Assembly (NCBI GenBank): GCA_003586115.2
Contig: QVOM02000116.1
Span: 47,283,692-47,347,691, forward strand
Source: Salvator merianae
Lineage: Eukaryota > Chordata > Lepidosauria > Squamata > Teiidae
Direction: 5' to 3'
Length of the DNA stretch: 64,000 nucleotides
Made by a program: the position numbers and the translations under genes. Shown here in pieces: positions 54,717-64,000 of the stretch; the stretch's first letter is position 1, and the number at the start of each line of letters is the position of its first letter. Below the pieces are notes generated by a model. It ran no database searches, had not been told where the DNA came from, and worked only from the letters and a program-made list of their open reading frames with translations.

Positions 54717-55635
54717 CTGGTTTACACTGCCCTTTCTAACGATGACGTATGGATTTATGAATTTTGGATTTCAGTGGCTTCTGTTTGCATTTCAGGGTCT
54801 CTGTATGTGTTGTCCTTTCCCCCCCCCCCCCCACTGGCTGTTAAATAACGTTACTGTCTGGCAGATTTTTGCTTCAATATTTTTCTGTTTCACTTTTAAC
54901 TTCTGAATCTGTTTCTTTGTTTGTCCACTTTCTATTATTGCAGATCTACTAATAATGTACAGCACATAATAAATAAATTTGGTCGTTGAAGGGTTAAGGA
55001 TGTGTTCTGTTGCTTCTTGTAGTTAGGAACAGAGTGTGTTGTATACTACTTGTCTGGGTTCGTTAGGTGACACTTTTTGCTACTTGCAGTTTTAATTTTT
55101 CACCTCTGCCTGGAAGATTTCAGTAGAAAACGTTCTGGTTATTTAAACTTTGGTTAGTTCTATCTGCATTGCCAATCCCTCAAAATATGGAACTTGTACA
55201 TAGAGTTTATTGACGCTGAGGGTGTTGCACTGCAAATGTCACACCCTCCAGTGGGATTCCTTCACTGTGTCTACATTTCTTGGCAAAAGGCAGCAGAATT
55301 TGCACGCAAAGGGCAGCACTGAACACCATCGCATAACTCTACTCTAGTGCAAAAGGTTTATCATTAATTGTCCTTTACAACCAAGGAATCAAAATATTTT
55401 AGAGCAAGTGCCTCTTAGTCATAGTCATGCTGCTTCATAGACATTTAAATGCATGATTTGTCTCGTGTATGCATATTTTACTTGAACAGCATGACGGACC
55501 TAGTGATGCTGAAGAGTTCAAACTCCAGAAGTTTGGACGTTTGTTACACAAAAGTTGGAACGCAGAAGCTCTTTGCTGTTTTGCAAGGATTTGTTTCTGC
55601 CAAAATGGCATGGCTATCAAAGTTGGTGAGAAGCA
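54717..55635. other. AT-rich sequence; C14 run at 54819-54832
   Basis: A 90-codon frame (55469-55741) reads partly into the next B element; its first half has no domain I recognise. Otherwise nothing beyond the poly-C run. Confidence 0.4.
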
Positions 55636-55639
55636 AGGA

Positions 55640-56042
55640 AGCCAGTCACCTCGGCTAAAAAATTCTGCCCTAGGTCTGTTTGCTGCCTCCAAAGAGCTCG
55701 CAGAGACTGCAAAGGCTGGGAATAAAAGTTCCCAGCTTTGATAGTCTCCAGACTGGTGGTCTTCAGGGTGGGCTCACTTGCAGGGACATTTCCTAGAGTG
55801 GTGTTGGAATGTGCCCCCCATGATATACCGGGCCATGAGGGCGTGCTATTTGCATGCCTCCATGATCCAGAATATTGGCCCTGGGCTGGTTGTACAGACC
55901 TCCTTGTTGAAGTTTACAGCTGTACCAAGCTAGGGCACCATTTGGGTTGGCAAGGCCTACCTTTGTCTGCACTAGCATGCGGATTGTAGGCCCTTATTCT
56001 GGAATTTATTCGGGAATAAGGCCCATTGCAGAAAGGGCCATT
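55640..56042. mobile_element. B-family MITE ending in module C
   Basis: GGCTGGGAATAAAAGTTCCC, ATGATATACCGGGCCATGAG, TAGGGCACCATTTGGG are B interior. It ends with a full module C at 55968-56041 (CTGCACTAGCATGCGGATTG, inner palindrome, GCCCATTGCAGAAAGGGCC). This copy shows how B and C are joined. Confidence 0.7.
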
Positions 56043-56595
56043 GTTACTTCATTTTCTTGCTATAATTGCAGACATATTTATATATGGGGTGCGTTTCCAC
56101 TGCACAAGACCCTTTGCTGGATTGGGCTGCTCTTATGTCCTCAGGCAGCCTCAGAGAAGAGTTTGACTGTTCTACTCCTATCCCCGAGGGGTACTGAAAC
56201 CCCACTAGGCACACCAAAGCCCCTTCAGTAGGTGGGTTGCTGTGGAGATGAGCAGACTTCAGTGCTCCTCCAATGTGGTTTGAATGGCCTGTGGAGACAA
56301 CCATGATCTCAAAAGTTTTGTGCATTTCATCTAGTAGTTTCCATAGGGACAGCAACTTTTCTTGGAAAAATCAAGGACCTGAAAGACAGAAAAATCTAAG
56401 GAAAAGTAATGTTTGGATCTCTTCTATGGTTTCTATTTAAGTGTAAATTCTTTTGCAGTATTTCTTGGGAAGCAACCAAAGGCTTGCTGAAATTGTGGAA
56501 AGGATAGTTCCTTGTAACCATCAATTTCTCCCAGTTGTGAAAGTTTTCTTTAGCTGTGTTGAGAATAATAAAATAAGCAGCTCAGACACTCTCAA
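56043..56595. other. No recognised feature
   Basis: Contains a 103-codon minus frame (56044-56355) of no recognised type. Confidence 0.4.
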
Positions 56596-56750
56596 AGACA
56601 GCAGTGTGTGGCCCTCGAGTTCTCATCCCATCTCTAATCCATTCTTTCTAGCCTAGAATGTTCATGAGAGAATGGTGTGAACAATCCTACCTCAGAACCA
56701 TCTCTAAGCTGCTTCAGAGATGACTTTTATTTGTGTGTGTGAACACAGCC
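56596..56750 (-). mobile_element. I-family MITE, left arm truncated
   Basis: GAGTTCTCATCCCATCTCTA, CTAGCCTAGAATGTTCATGA, AACCATCTCTAAGCTGC and the end GTGTGTGTGAACACAGCC match the right two thirds of 42149-42373. Confidence 0.65.
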
Positions 56751-56784
56751 TTTCAGTCTTTGTGCGTGTTTAAAGATTGCCCCA

Positions 56785-57180
56785 TGATTAATACGCTACT
56801 TTTAACAAGAGAAGGTGCAACTTCAGTGATACAAAACTTGGTTCCAATCCAAATGCTCCGAAGCCCAGGAGCCACCAAAAGGCCTTTGTGCCACTGAAAA
56901 GGGTCCCCTGTGGTATACTGGACCATGGAGGCCTGCTGTCCATATGCCTCTGTGGTCATGTATTCTGCCTCTGGCAATAACATTGACCTCAGTGTTAAGG
57001 TCTACCAGTAAACTTGGCTAAAGCACCATTTGGGGCACCCTAGCCTGGTCTATGTTCCATTTTGTGTGGACAGAGCATGCTAGGAGGAGGAGGGATCTCC
57101 CATAATCTACCGTAGTGTGCAGATGGGAGGCCTCTAGACCCCTTCTTACCACAGAACAATGTCTTGTGTAGAAAGGGCCT
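56785..57180. mobile_element. B-family MITE (about 396 bp)
   Basis: TGTGGTATACTGGACCATGG, GGTCTACCAGTAAACTTGG, AAAGCACCATTTGGGGCACC and the end TTGTGTAGAAAGGGCCT. The left end (ATTAATACGCTACTTTTAAC) is worn. Confidence 0.65.
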
Positions 57181-58690
57181 GGGTCAATCACTCGTATTTC
57201 ACCCCCCCTGCCTCACCTACTTGCTTCATTAAGTCACGCTTGAAGACTTTCCTTCTCTTTTGTTGCTGTGCCCAAGTAATTTCCAAATCATCTTTCTCTC
57301 CTCCTCTTCCACCACCACCTCCATCTCTGTCTAGGATTCTAAGGTTGCCTTGTGATGGATAGTTTCCCTATCAAACATCATGGATCAATCTCTCTTGATA
57401 TAGAAGACTAGTGCATTATCTATCCACTTCAGTTTTGTTCCATTACTTACACATAGCTGTGGAACTTCAAGCAGATGAGGTCCTAGGATTAAGATGAGTT
57501 CACCTTGCCCCTCCTGGTCTTCTTGGAACCTCAGAGTGGAACCACCCATCATCATGTGGTCCAACACAATTTCAGGCCTGCTGAAATGTCCCTCATCCCC
57601 TGTCACATTTCTCAAAGCCAAATAATCATTTATTTATCCCAAAGACCCTGGGAAGGGAAGACAGGTGCTCACCTTGCTTCTGGAGCCAAGTCTGCTAAGT
57701 CTTCCAGTTAGCACACTGGGTCCCCATGTCAGAGGATGTGACCATCTCAAATGCATTAAGAAGCATTAGAGGTTGTACTTTGCACATCCTACCATGTTTA
57801 AATTAGAGAACAGGCTCTCCAGAAGTCCATCTCATAGCCTGCTTGTAATGCTATGACTGGAATAAATTTCATTAAATATGGTCCAGTGCTTCAATTTTTA
57901 TCCTAGTCAGCAAATTCAGTTACTTTTTGCACCAAGTGTAATCTTGAATGGGCTTCCAATGGTTGACTTCTACAGGCTTTACTTTGTCTCCAAAGCTGCA
58001 TGGGATTTTCATCTGTGAATCCCTGGTCCTTCTCCTTCTCTCTACAGATGCAAAACATTTGATCAAAATTAGGATCAGCCAGGTTATAGCTAATAATGCA
58101 AACCTGTTTGTGCTTACTTAGAAGCATGCATGGTGAGTGGGGCAGAACTGAGAAGGTGGACTGATAGCATAATTAAATGCCTCTGTTCCACCCACTCAGT
58201 TCCATCCACTCAATGTGCATTGTTCCCATTCCACCTGTCACCAGCAGTAGCCTTGAGATCAGCACCACAGGATAGCAAAGTGGAACAGCAAATCAAAGTT
58301 TGGTTCAGAGAGGTGACAGTGAGGCCATTCCTCACTATTCCGCAGCTGCTCTTTGAGGGCCTCTAGTAGTTATCACTCTGCCATTAACAGTCTGATTGCT
58401 GAGGCAGGAGTTACATCTAGTGGTCATGGGGAAATTACGGGGACTCAGGTCTCCTGCTGTGGACCATGACCACACCCAAAAAGTGGAGGGGTGTAGCTTA
58501 TAAACTCCGGGATATAAAGTCATCCTGCTGCCAGCATGCTGCCTCAGTATCAAGGTTTCTTGTTAGAATGAGATGTTCTGAGTGTCTCCTGTGACTGCAG
58601 TGGATCTCTGGTCGTGCTTCTCCTGGATTCCAGATTTGTCTTGCAAAGCCTTGTGTTGTTTCTAGTCTCACTCCTCGTTCCAATCCAACC
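57181..58690. other. No secure feature
   Basis: A pyrimidine-rich stretch lies at 57290-57335. KSRLKTFLL encoded near 57227-57255 resembles the last block of CR1/L2 ORF2 proteins but is too short to rely on. Frames of 60-85 codons elsewhere are unrecognised. Confidence 0.35.
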
Positions 58691-58699
58691 TTCAGTTTT

Positions 58700-59075
58700 T
58701 TGGTGCGCTCTTATCTCCACATTCGACTGGCCGTTGTGAGCATCAATTTCCATCTAAGCCAACAGTTTGGTGCTGTGGTTCTGATTATCCTCTGGGGACA
58801 CTCCGAGGGAACCACTTACAATTCGGCCATGCTGTATGCTACTTCTTGGCTTCAAGCACATATGTCAAGCACCATCTTTCTGTATGTTCAGGAGGTTAGT
58901 GAAGACACACCTCTTTATCTGGGCCTTTGTCTAAAGAGGCAACTCTCTTCCCCTTCTTCTGTGTGCTGTACACCTTTTATCTGCTTTTATATTTATTTTC
59001 ATGCATTTTAATTATATTTCAGTTATTGAGACCTCTGAGTATAGAGGGGAATATAAATGCAAATAATAAATAATA
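58700..59075 (+). mobile_element. LINE 3-prime fragment (CR1/L2-like)
   Basis: GAAGACACACCTCTTTATCT encodes the last LINE ORF2 block (K-T-x-L-F/Y type). TTGAGACCTCTGAGTATAGA with GGGGAATATAAATGCAAATA ATAAATAAT is a LINE-type tail. Heavily diverged. Confidence 0.5.
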
Positions 59076-59204
59076 TATCCCTTTTAAAATATTCTTAACA
59101 TTAGAAGAGCTAGAAAAAGAAAATTTCCCCAATGTGCAATTTTAAGACTCCCAAACCAATCAAACTCACATATTTTTCTAGTGCTTCTTGTCAATGCAAT
59201 ATAA

Positions 59205-59335
59205 AATAGTATTTATTTTTATTTATTTAGATCATTTATATACTCCCTACGCAGTAGTCTCAGGGCAATTAACAAAGTGACTAAAACGATTAACAAATAA
59301 AAATAAAACAATATATCACATGAAAGCAACATTAA
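59205..59335 (-). mobile_element. LINE 3-prime end, reversed
   Basis: TATTTATTTAGATCATTTAT ATACTCCCTACGCAGTAGTC TCAGGGCAATTAACAAAG follows the reversed tail pattern (TTTATATCC...CTCAAGGCAGTTTAC). Confidence 0.5.
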
Positions 59336-59870
59336 TCCCCCAAAGCTAAAATAGTTCCAGATCTGGTCAAAGTTGGCTTGCATGCTACAGCTGGAGAGAA
59401 GGACCAGTGTTAGTAGTGAGCCAATGGCACCACTTGGTTGGGGTGCCATAGAATTCATGGGTGTTAAAATTGGAGATGGAAGGAGCACTTGGTGAGGATG
59501 AGAGCCCACTGTTCTTCTCCACTCACCCACCCGCCCATGGCAGTGAAGTGCTCGGTGGGTGCTTAAATGCGGATGCTTAGAAGTGAAGCCTGCACAAAAG
59601 AGGTGCCTGATCGGCAGAGCTGGCAGGAGGAGAAACCATTGGAGTGCCAGGAGTGATGAAGGCTGCCTAATCTTGCCTCGTCACTTCTGTTTCCTGCTGC
59701 AAATGAGGAAGCTGCAAGCAGTGTGTCAGTGCATGAGCAGGCAGGCTCCAGACTAGGGACTCCTTGCAGGTGAGATGGGCTAAATAAGGTCCCTTGGTTT
59801 GGACTCCAGCGCTGGCTGGGAACAGGGACACCTTCTACCTGCCTCTGAGCTTTGCTGCTGAGTCTGCACC
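59336..59870. other. No recognised feature
   Basis: Mixed sequence, fairly GC-rich at 59500-59770; no repeat or coding signal recognised. Confidence 0.4.
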
Positions 59871-59872
59871 TC

Positions 59873-59921
<49 letters not shown>

Positions 59922-59922
59922 A
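59873..59922. repeat. Compound (CT)n(CA)n microsatellite
   Basis: CT units to about 59896 followed directly by CA units to 59922, both without interruption. Confidence 0.95.
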
Positions 59923-60124
59923 TTTATATTTAAACTTTCCGCAGTAACTTTTTTTTATTACTATTGTTATTTTTATACAACCCCCCCAAAAAATTATAGA
60001 TTATACCTTTATATATTTATTTAAATTTCTATCTTGACCTGCACCAATGCTTTCCTGTTAATAGTTATAAATGACACCCAAACCCTCAGAGTGAGTTTAT
60101 TTTAATTTCCCTGTGAGATCCTAT

Positions 60125-60240
60125 GCTTTTATTTATTTTCAGTATTTATAGCCTGCCCTTCACTTGAGGGTCCCAGTGTGGGTTACAGCAAAGTAAAAAG
60201 GTGAAAGTTGTAACAGTTAATTAAAAAATATGGTATAAAA
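60125..60240 (-). mobile_element. LINE 3-prime end, reversed
   Basis: TTTATAGCCTGCCCTTCACT TGAGGGTCCCAGTGTGGGTT ACAGCAAAG is the same tail family as 6039-6165. Confidence 0.6.
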
Positions 60241-60590
60241 TAATATGGGGTGACAGTGTGATAAAATTCAATAATTCGGGAAACAAATAAGTCTGGAAGC
60301 CAGTACTATCCTGTATACATCTATCACACTTATACCATAACCACATCTTTTACAATTATATTGTAATGTTATGTTCACAAGAACTGCTAAGATCTTACTG
60401 GACTTTTTTGTTACTGGTGGCTAAGCAGGTTATAGCAACAAACTGGAAATCTGAAATCCACTTCTCATTGCATCTAATTGAGCAGTAATGCTTTCTGCTA
60501 TAAATATTTATGAGAGGTGTTAATACTAAATTTTCTTTTTCCGTTAGCTGGTCTCCATTCTAGCAATACGTTGCATCAAACTTCTCAATA

Positions 60591-60652
60591 GGCATCCTAG
60601 ATTATATTCCAGAATAGGGACCTACCATCCACATGTTAGTGCAGAACATGGC
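60591..60652 (-). repeat. Partial module C
   Basis: CTAGATTATATTCCAGAATA then GGGACCTACCATCCACATGT and TAGTGCAGAACATGG match the inner part of module C. Confidence 0.55.
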
Positions 60653-60663
60653 ACTCTCCCCAT

Positions 60664-60682
60664 GGTTAGGGTTAGGGTTAGG
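60664..60682 (+). repeat. Interstitial telomere-like (TTAGGG)3
   Basis: GGTTAGGGTTAGGGTTAGG, three exact vertebrate telomere units with no mismatch, right after the module C fragment. Confidence 0.85.
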
Positions 60683-60777
60683 ACCACCAGAGTACCAGCT
60701 GTCTAATTGATTTTTTAATTTTGGTTAAATTACTAAAATTAACTATGCACACTTGTTATTTGCTACCTGTTTGTTTG

Positions 60778-60964
60778 CAGTGATAGCTTGTTGCTTTAGG
60801 GGTGGGTATTTGCATGTCAATGGAAGGGGAAGTCACTGGCCACAGGGTCTGTGTTTTGCCACAGCAGGCCACTGCAAGACCCACCCAGTGAGGGTGTGTT
60901 TTCACAGCCAGTGATCTCCCAGCGACATACGAACACCCACCCTTAAAGTGACGAGCCGTGGCTA
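60778..60964. mobile_element. HP-family hairpin MITE with near-exact target duplication (187 bp)
   Basis: CAGTGATAGCTTGTTGCTTT at the left; the right end reads back as TAGCCACGGCTCGTCACTTT. The flanks TTTGTTTG (60770-60777) and TTTATTTG (60965-60972) match at 7 of 8 bases. Its variable block (CATGTCAATGGAAGGGGAAG) is unlike the other copies. Confidence 0.8.
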
Positions 60965-60980
60965 TTTATTTGTTATATTT

Positions 60981-61044
60981 GATGATGATGATAATAATAA
61001 TAATGATAACAATAACAACAACAATTATTATTATTTATTTATTT
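60981..61044. repeat. Imperfect GAT/AAT/AAC trinucleotide repeat
   Basis: GATGATGATG, ATAATAATAATAATGATAAC, AATAACAACAACAATTATTA, ending TTATTTATTT. It starts nine bases after the HP target duplication. Confidence 0.85.
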
Positions 61045-61239
61045 TAAAAAATGATACAGTTATTTTTTACGATTTTTTAAAGTATAAAATACAACCTTAC
61101 CTTACCTTCCCTGACAGGACTATAGGAAAGCTAACCATTTAATTTAGGGTTCAAGTGAAAAAAGCATATTTCCCTCTGTTCCTGCAAAGTTCAACATTCT
61201 ATAAATTTTATCACAATTTCTTCTTCTGAGTCTACTAAT

Positions 61240-61617
61240 TAGGGATGTGCAAATTTCAATCTGCATTTGAAAATTTGTATGAAATTTCATTTGCAATTTT
61301 TTGCATCAAAACGAAAAAGACTTTTTTCGCATTTACAGTTTTCGATCAAAAACGAAAAAGCCGAGTTCTTCTTGAAAATGAAATACATCGAATTTTCTTA
61401 TTTTTTGCATTTTCATTGTGTTTAAACCATGAAAATGGTATTTTCAATGGCATTTTCAATGGCAAAACATTGCAAAAAAATGCAAAAATGAATGCAAAAA
61501 ATGCAAAAATGAAAGCAAAAAATGCATTTTTTGACAGTGAAATTTGCTGGTGAAGTGAAAATGCAGCTTTTTGTTCAAAATGAACCAAAAATATTTTTTT
61601 GGGGGGGCACATCCCTA
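61240..61617. mobile_element. Complete hAT-like MITE with perfect TIRs and exact 8-bp duplication (378 bp)
   Basis: The ends TAGGGATGTGC and GCACATCCCTA are perfect 11-bp inverted repeats. The flanks are CTACTAAT at 61232-61239 and CTACTAAT at 61618-61625, an exact octamer as hAT transposases make. The interior is built from AAATGCAAAAA-like and TTTTCAATGGCA-like words in both directions and has no transposase. Opposed open frames of 102 and 88 codons come from this stop-poor A/T-rich interior. Probably the youngest insertion here. Confidence 0.9.
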
Positions 61618-61625
61618 CTACTAAT

Positions 61626-62084
61626 AGAGAGCACCATAGAAGATGACTGAAAGCTTCTGTTTATGTAAATACTGTCAGTTGATCCTCAGTTTACTAATTT
61701 AATTTAACAAACTTCTGATTTAATGGACAATCTTTGCCTGATCACTCAACTGGAGATTGGTCCCTTCTACAAGTCTGCACCCCTTTCAAAGATTGCCTCT
61801 GTGGACAATGTGGTCCTTTGCACACACATCTTCTCTGTTTCGTGACAGAGTGGGAACCCTTTCTTGGAACAAGCAACCTGTCTCATGCTGGAATGAGTAG
61901 CTACTGGAGTAGGACACTGCTGTTTCCATTCAATTGGCAAATCCCACAATACATCTGGTTGCTACCACCAATGAGCCCCTGGAGGCAGTGCTGAGGCTCT
62001 GAGCATTTGGAACTTCTTCCTAGTCTCTGGAGTGTCCAGTCAGGCGGTTTTGGAGGCATACCCATTTCCAATGACACTTCCTGT
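61626..62084. other. No recognised feature
   Basis: Frames of 60-86 codons with no recognised product; no repeat family. Confidence 0.4.
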
Positions 62085-62320
62085 AGCGCCACTAAAAAGG
62101 CTCCCCTGTGGTATACTGGACCACTGGGGTGTGCCATCTGCAAGGTCCAGTTGTAGATCTCATTATCTAAAGCAGGCTAAGGTGCCATCTGGGAATGCCC
62201 AAGCCCAGTTCATGTTTTGTCGAATGTGGATGAAGCGTGATGGGGGCCCTGCCATAGTCTGCACTTGTATGTGGATTGCAGGTTCTTGTGTCAGAATATA
62301 AGATCAAGTGGAAGGGCCGA
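62085..62320. mobile_element. B-family MITE 3-prime part ending in module C
   Basis: CCCCTGTGGTATACTGGACC, TAAGGTGCCATCTGGGAATG, then CTGCACTTGTATGTGGATTG CAGG begins a worn module C (to about 62319). Confidence 0.6.
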
Positions 62321-62599
62321 TAAGGCCTGTAGCTCAAAAGAAGATCTTAGAAAGCTGTTAAAACTTTGAGTGACTTCTGGTTTCCATGATTGGCCAGTAA
62401 GAGTTTTCTGTTTAGCATCAAAAAGTTTCCCTTGTTTTCTTCCATATTTTATGGAGGAATTCCCTCCCTAAGTTAGTTTGTTTGAGGGGTCAGGATAGTA
62501 AAGTACCAGTGAAATCTGCAGCTTCTGTTCAGAGTTCCAGCAGGGCAAGAAGGCAACCATTTCTGCTGCAAAATATTGCAAGATGTCATGGTTTCACTC

Positions 62600-62670
62600 A
62601 CATTCACACACTCATACTCACACTCAGACCCCCACCCCCACCCCTACTCCACCCCACCCCCACACACATA
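62600..62670 (-). repeat. C-rich/CA-rich low-complexity tract with G4 potential on the minus strand
   Basis: On the minus strand 62628-62662 reads as G-runs of 4-5 separated by one T or a short spacer (GGGGGTGGGGTGGAGTAGGG, GTGGGGGTGGGGG). That satisfies the usual G-quadruplex pattern. Confidence 0.8.
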
Positions 62671-63999
62671 TCCACAAACACAGAGAGACAGCTTTGAATC
62701 TTTCTTTGTCTTGAAATCCCAAGGTTTTTACCAGTGTCCTGATAACTTCTTCCTGGCATTGACCACCTCCAATCCTGTTGGTGTGTTGGCCACTCTGTTC
62801 TATATTAGATTAAAATTAAAAATTGGTGATATGAGAGACATGATACCAGTGACAAATCCTCCATATATAAAATTGTGGTTCTTTGTAAGAGGCCTTGGTC
62901 ATGTTTTTTTGGGCAGAAGCCAGGTGTATAGACAACATCTTCACATGACTCTGTAAGCTGAAATGAAAGCAAACCCATTCCTTCATTATTTATTAAATAA
63001 TGTGGAGCAGGATATAAAAGATAGCTCTGCAATACGTGCGGAACATACTGAGTGTGCTGCCTCATCCGTGTGCAACTTGTACACATCCCCTTCACTTTGT
63101 TCTCTGGTCTCTGAGGCTGCGACTTAGGTTTAAGGTAAGCTTAGAATGTCTTCCATTGATCTCTTTTATTCTGCCTCCATAAAAGAAATTGCGAAGACAT
63201 CGCTATTGATTTTCTTTTTCCCATCCCCAATAGGTGGTCATTAGAAATAAGAGGGGGAAAAAATAAGACTCAACCACACTTCTACCTTTTAATTAGGCAT
63301 TTAGCAGGACGATGTTTGAAAGCAATTAATGGAGAAAAAACATTTTTGTCCTGTTTCATCTACTGGGCCTCCCAACAAAAATGGAGCGATTATGTGTATG
63401 CCAGGAAACTGTTGTCCTTTTCAGGTTTTTTTTTTTTTTCCCATGTCTCTATTTTATTCATGTCATTCAGTGCTCCAAAATTACAACCATGCCAATTATC
63501 TCTCTGTGTGCGTAGAAAGCCAGTTTGGACTCCTTTAATGCCCGCAAAGCCCGCAAATGCCTGGTTCTCGGCTATTCTTCGGAGGCTGAGTGAGGGCATT
63601 CTGTGGCGAATGGGGCAAAGAGGAAGACCTTCAACAAATATGTGAAGAGCTCAGAGTGGTATTTGGGTACCTGTGAAGAGGATGCTTGAAGGAGCTTAAG
63701 GCACAATGGAATATTGCAGCTAGCATGGTTTATTTTGTCCACATGATTTATTTCACACGCACCCAGGCTACTGGTGAATGGAGGATTAGCACAAGTTTTC
63801 ACCTTATTCAAAGGCATGATTCAAAGCAAACAAATAGGACACGCCGCTTTGGAAGATGAAATTAAAGAGTCTCTTCTGGCACTTTAAGTCATGTTCAAAC
63901 TTAATTAGGGATAATACGATTGCTTTGGTCACACAAAATGACATTTGCAACAGTCTCAGTGTTTTAATCCTACAGCCCGCTCATTTGCAAGGATTACAA
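62671..63999. other. Mostly repeat-free end of window, possible conserved non-coding sequence at 63280-63990
   Basis: 63280-63990 carries no local repeat and has distinctive words (TAATTAGGCATTTAGCAGG, TTATTTCACACGCACCCAGG, AATAGGACACGCCGCTTTGG, TAATACGATTGCTTTGGTC). Frames of 69-109 codons are unrecognised; a T13 run lies at 63426-63439. Conservation is a guess from lack of repeats only. Confidence 0.35.
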
Positions 64000-64000
64000 A

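Noticed and set aside
55469..55741. 90-codon frame as a candidate exon
   Set aside because: Its 3-prime part lies in a B-family MITE, and the 5-prime part has no recognisable domain or clear splice sites.
57215..57270. LINE ORF2 C-terminal block (KSRLKTFLL)
   Set aside because: Only nine residues fit and no LINE tail follows, so I did not call an element.
62576..62956. 126-codon plus-strand frame
   Set aside because: The first third is translated CA/C-rich simple repeat; the rest is unlike any family I know.
1..64000. CRISPR array, prophage, operon or other bacterial system
   Set aside because: All signatures are vertebrate (BovB, tRNA SINEs, CR1/L2-like tails, hAT MITEs, TTAGGG). There are no ribosome-binding sites with long genes and no regular spacer-repeat arrays.
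1..64000. Endogenous retrovirus or LTR element
   Set aside because: I saw no paired LTRs, primer-binding site with polypurine tract, or gag/pol/env-like frame.

Overview
The window looks like non-coding nuclear DNA from a squamate reptile (lizard, gecko or snake). Evidence: a minus-strand BovB (RTE clade) LINE fragment, several tRNA-headed SINEs of the Sauria/Squam kind, a CR1/L2-like reverse-transcriptase tail, and many short non-autonomous DNA transposons (MITEs). Squamate is fairly secure; a lower rank cannot be given from sequence alone. I found no convincing exon, tRNA, rRNA, CRISPR array, endogenous retrovirus or host gene. The open frames are short (longest 239 codons), mostly lie in repeats and show no host protein domain. 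The window is best read as intergenic or long-intron DNA.

The main content is MITEs, grouped here by their ends. Family HP is about 180-205 bp, two long inverted arms with almost no interior: 897-1100, 20019-20223, 21423-21601, 48171-48349, 60778-60964, plus half copies at 9557 and 10182. Two HP copies have exact 8-bp target duplications, so HP is hAT-like. Family A (ends like GGGCCTGTTCGCACTT, about 370-510 bp) has about nine copies. Family B (ends like GGGCCTTTCTGCACTT, about 400-530 bp) has about 17 copies or fragments. Module C is about 75 bp and occurs alone or as the end of some B copies. Group W shares the end GGCTGCATCCA around several unrelated interiors. Families L (end GCTTCCAGAC), I and N (a reptile-wide hAT-like repeat) host nested insertions. 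A complete 378-bp hAT-like element with a perfect 8-bp duplication lies at 61240-61617.

Layout: 0.8-10.7 kb is repeat-rich (HP, W, B, BovB, SINEs). 11.7-13.3 kb and 18.8-19.9 kb are largely repeat-poor. 13.7-18.4 kb holds B, L and A copies; 20-24.2 kb holds HP, B and W. 24.2-29.1 kb is AT-rich, with an old interspersed repeat, an A/B pair and a TAATCAG cluster near 28.8 kb. 29-36 kb holds tandem repeats, A, B, a LINE RT tail and a nested I/B pair. 36-51.4 kb is dense in W, A, B, L and HP. 51.8-52.4 kb and 63.2-64 kb look unique and may contain conserved non-coding sequence. 52.5-62.7 kb is again repeat-rich and ends with microsatellites, a short telomere-like tract and a G4-prone tract.

No genes here work together in a pathway. 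The relationships visible are between transposons: shared ends on different interiors, nested insertions, and hairpins that stay paired while their sequence changes.
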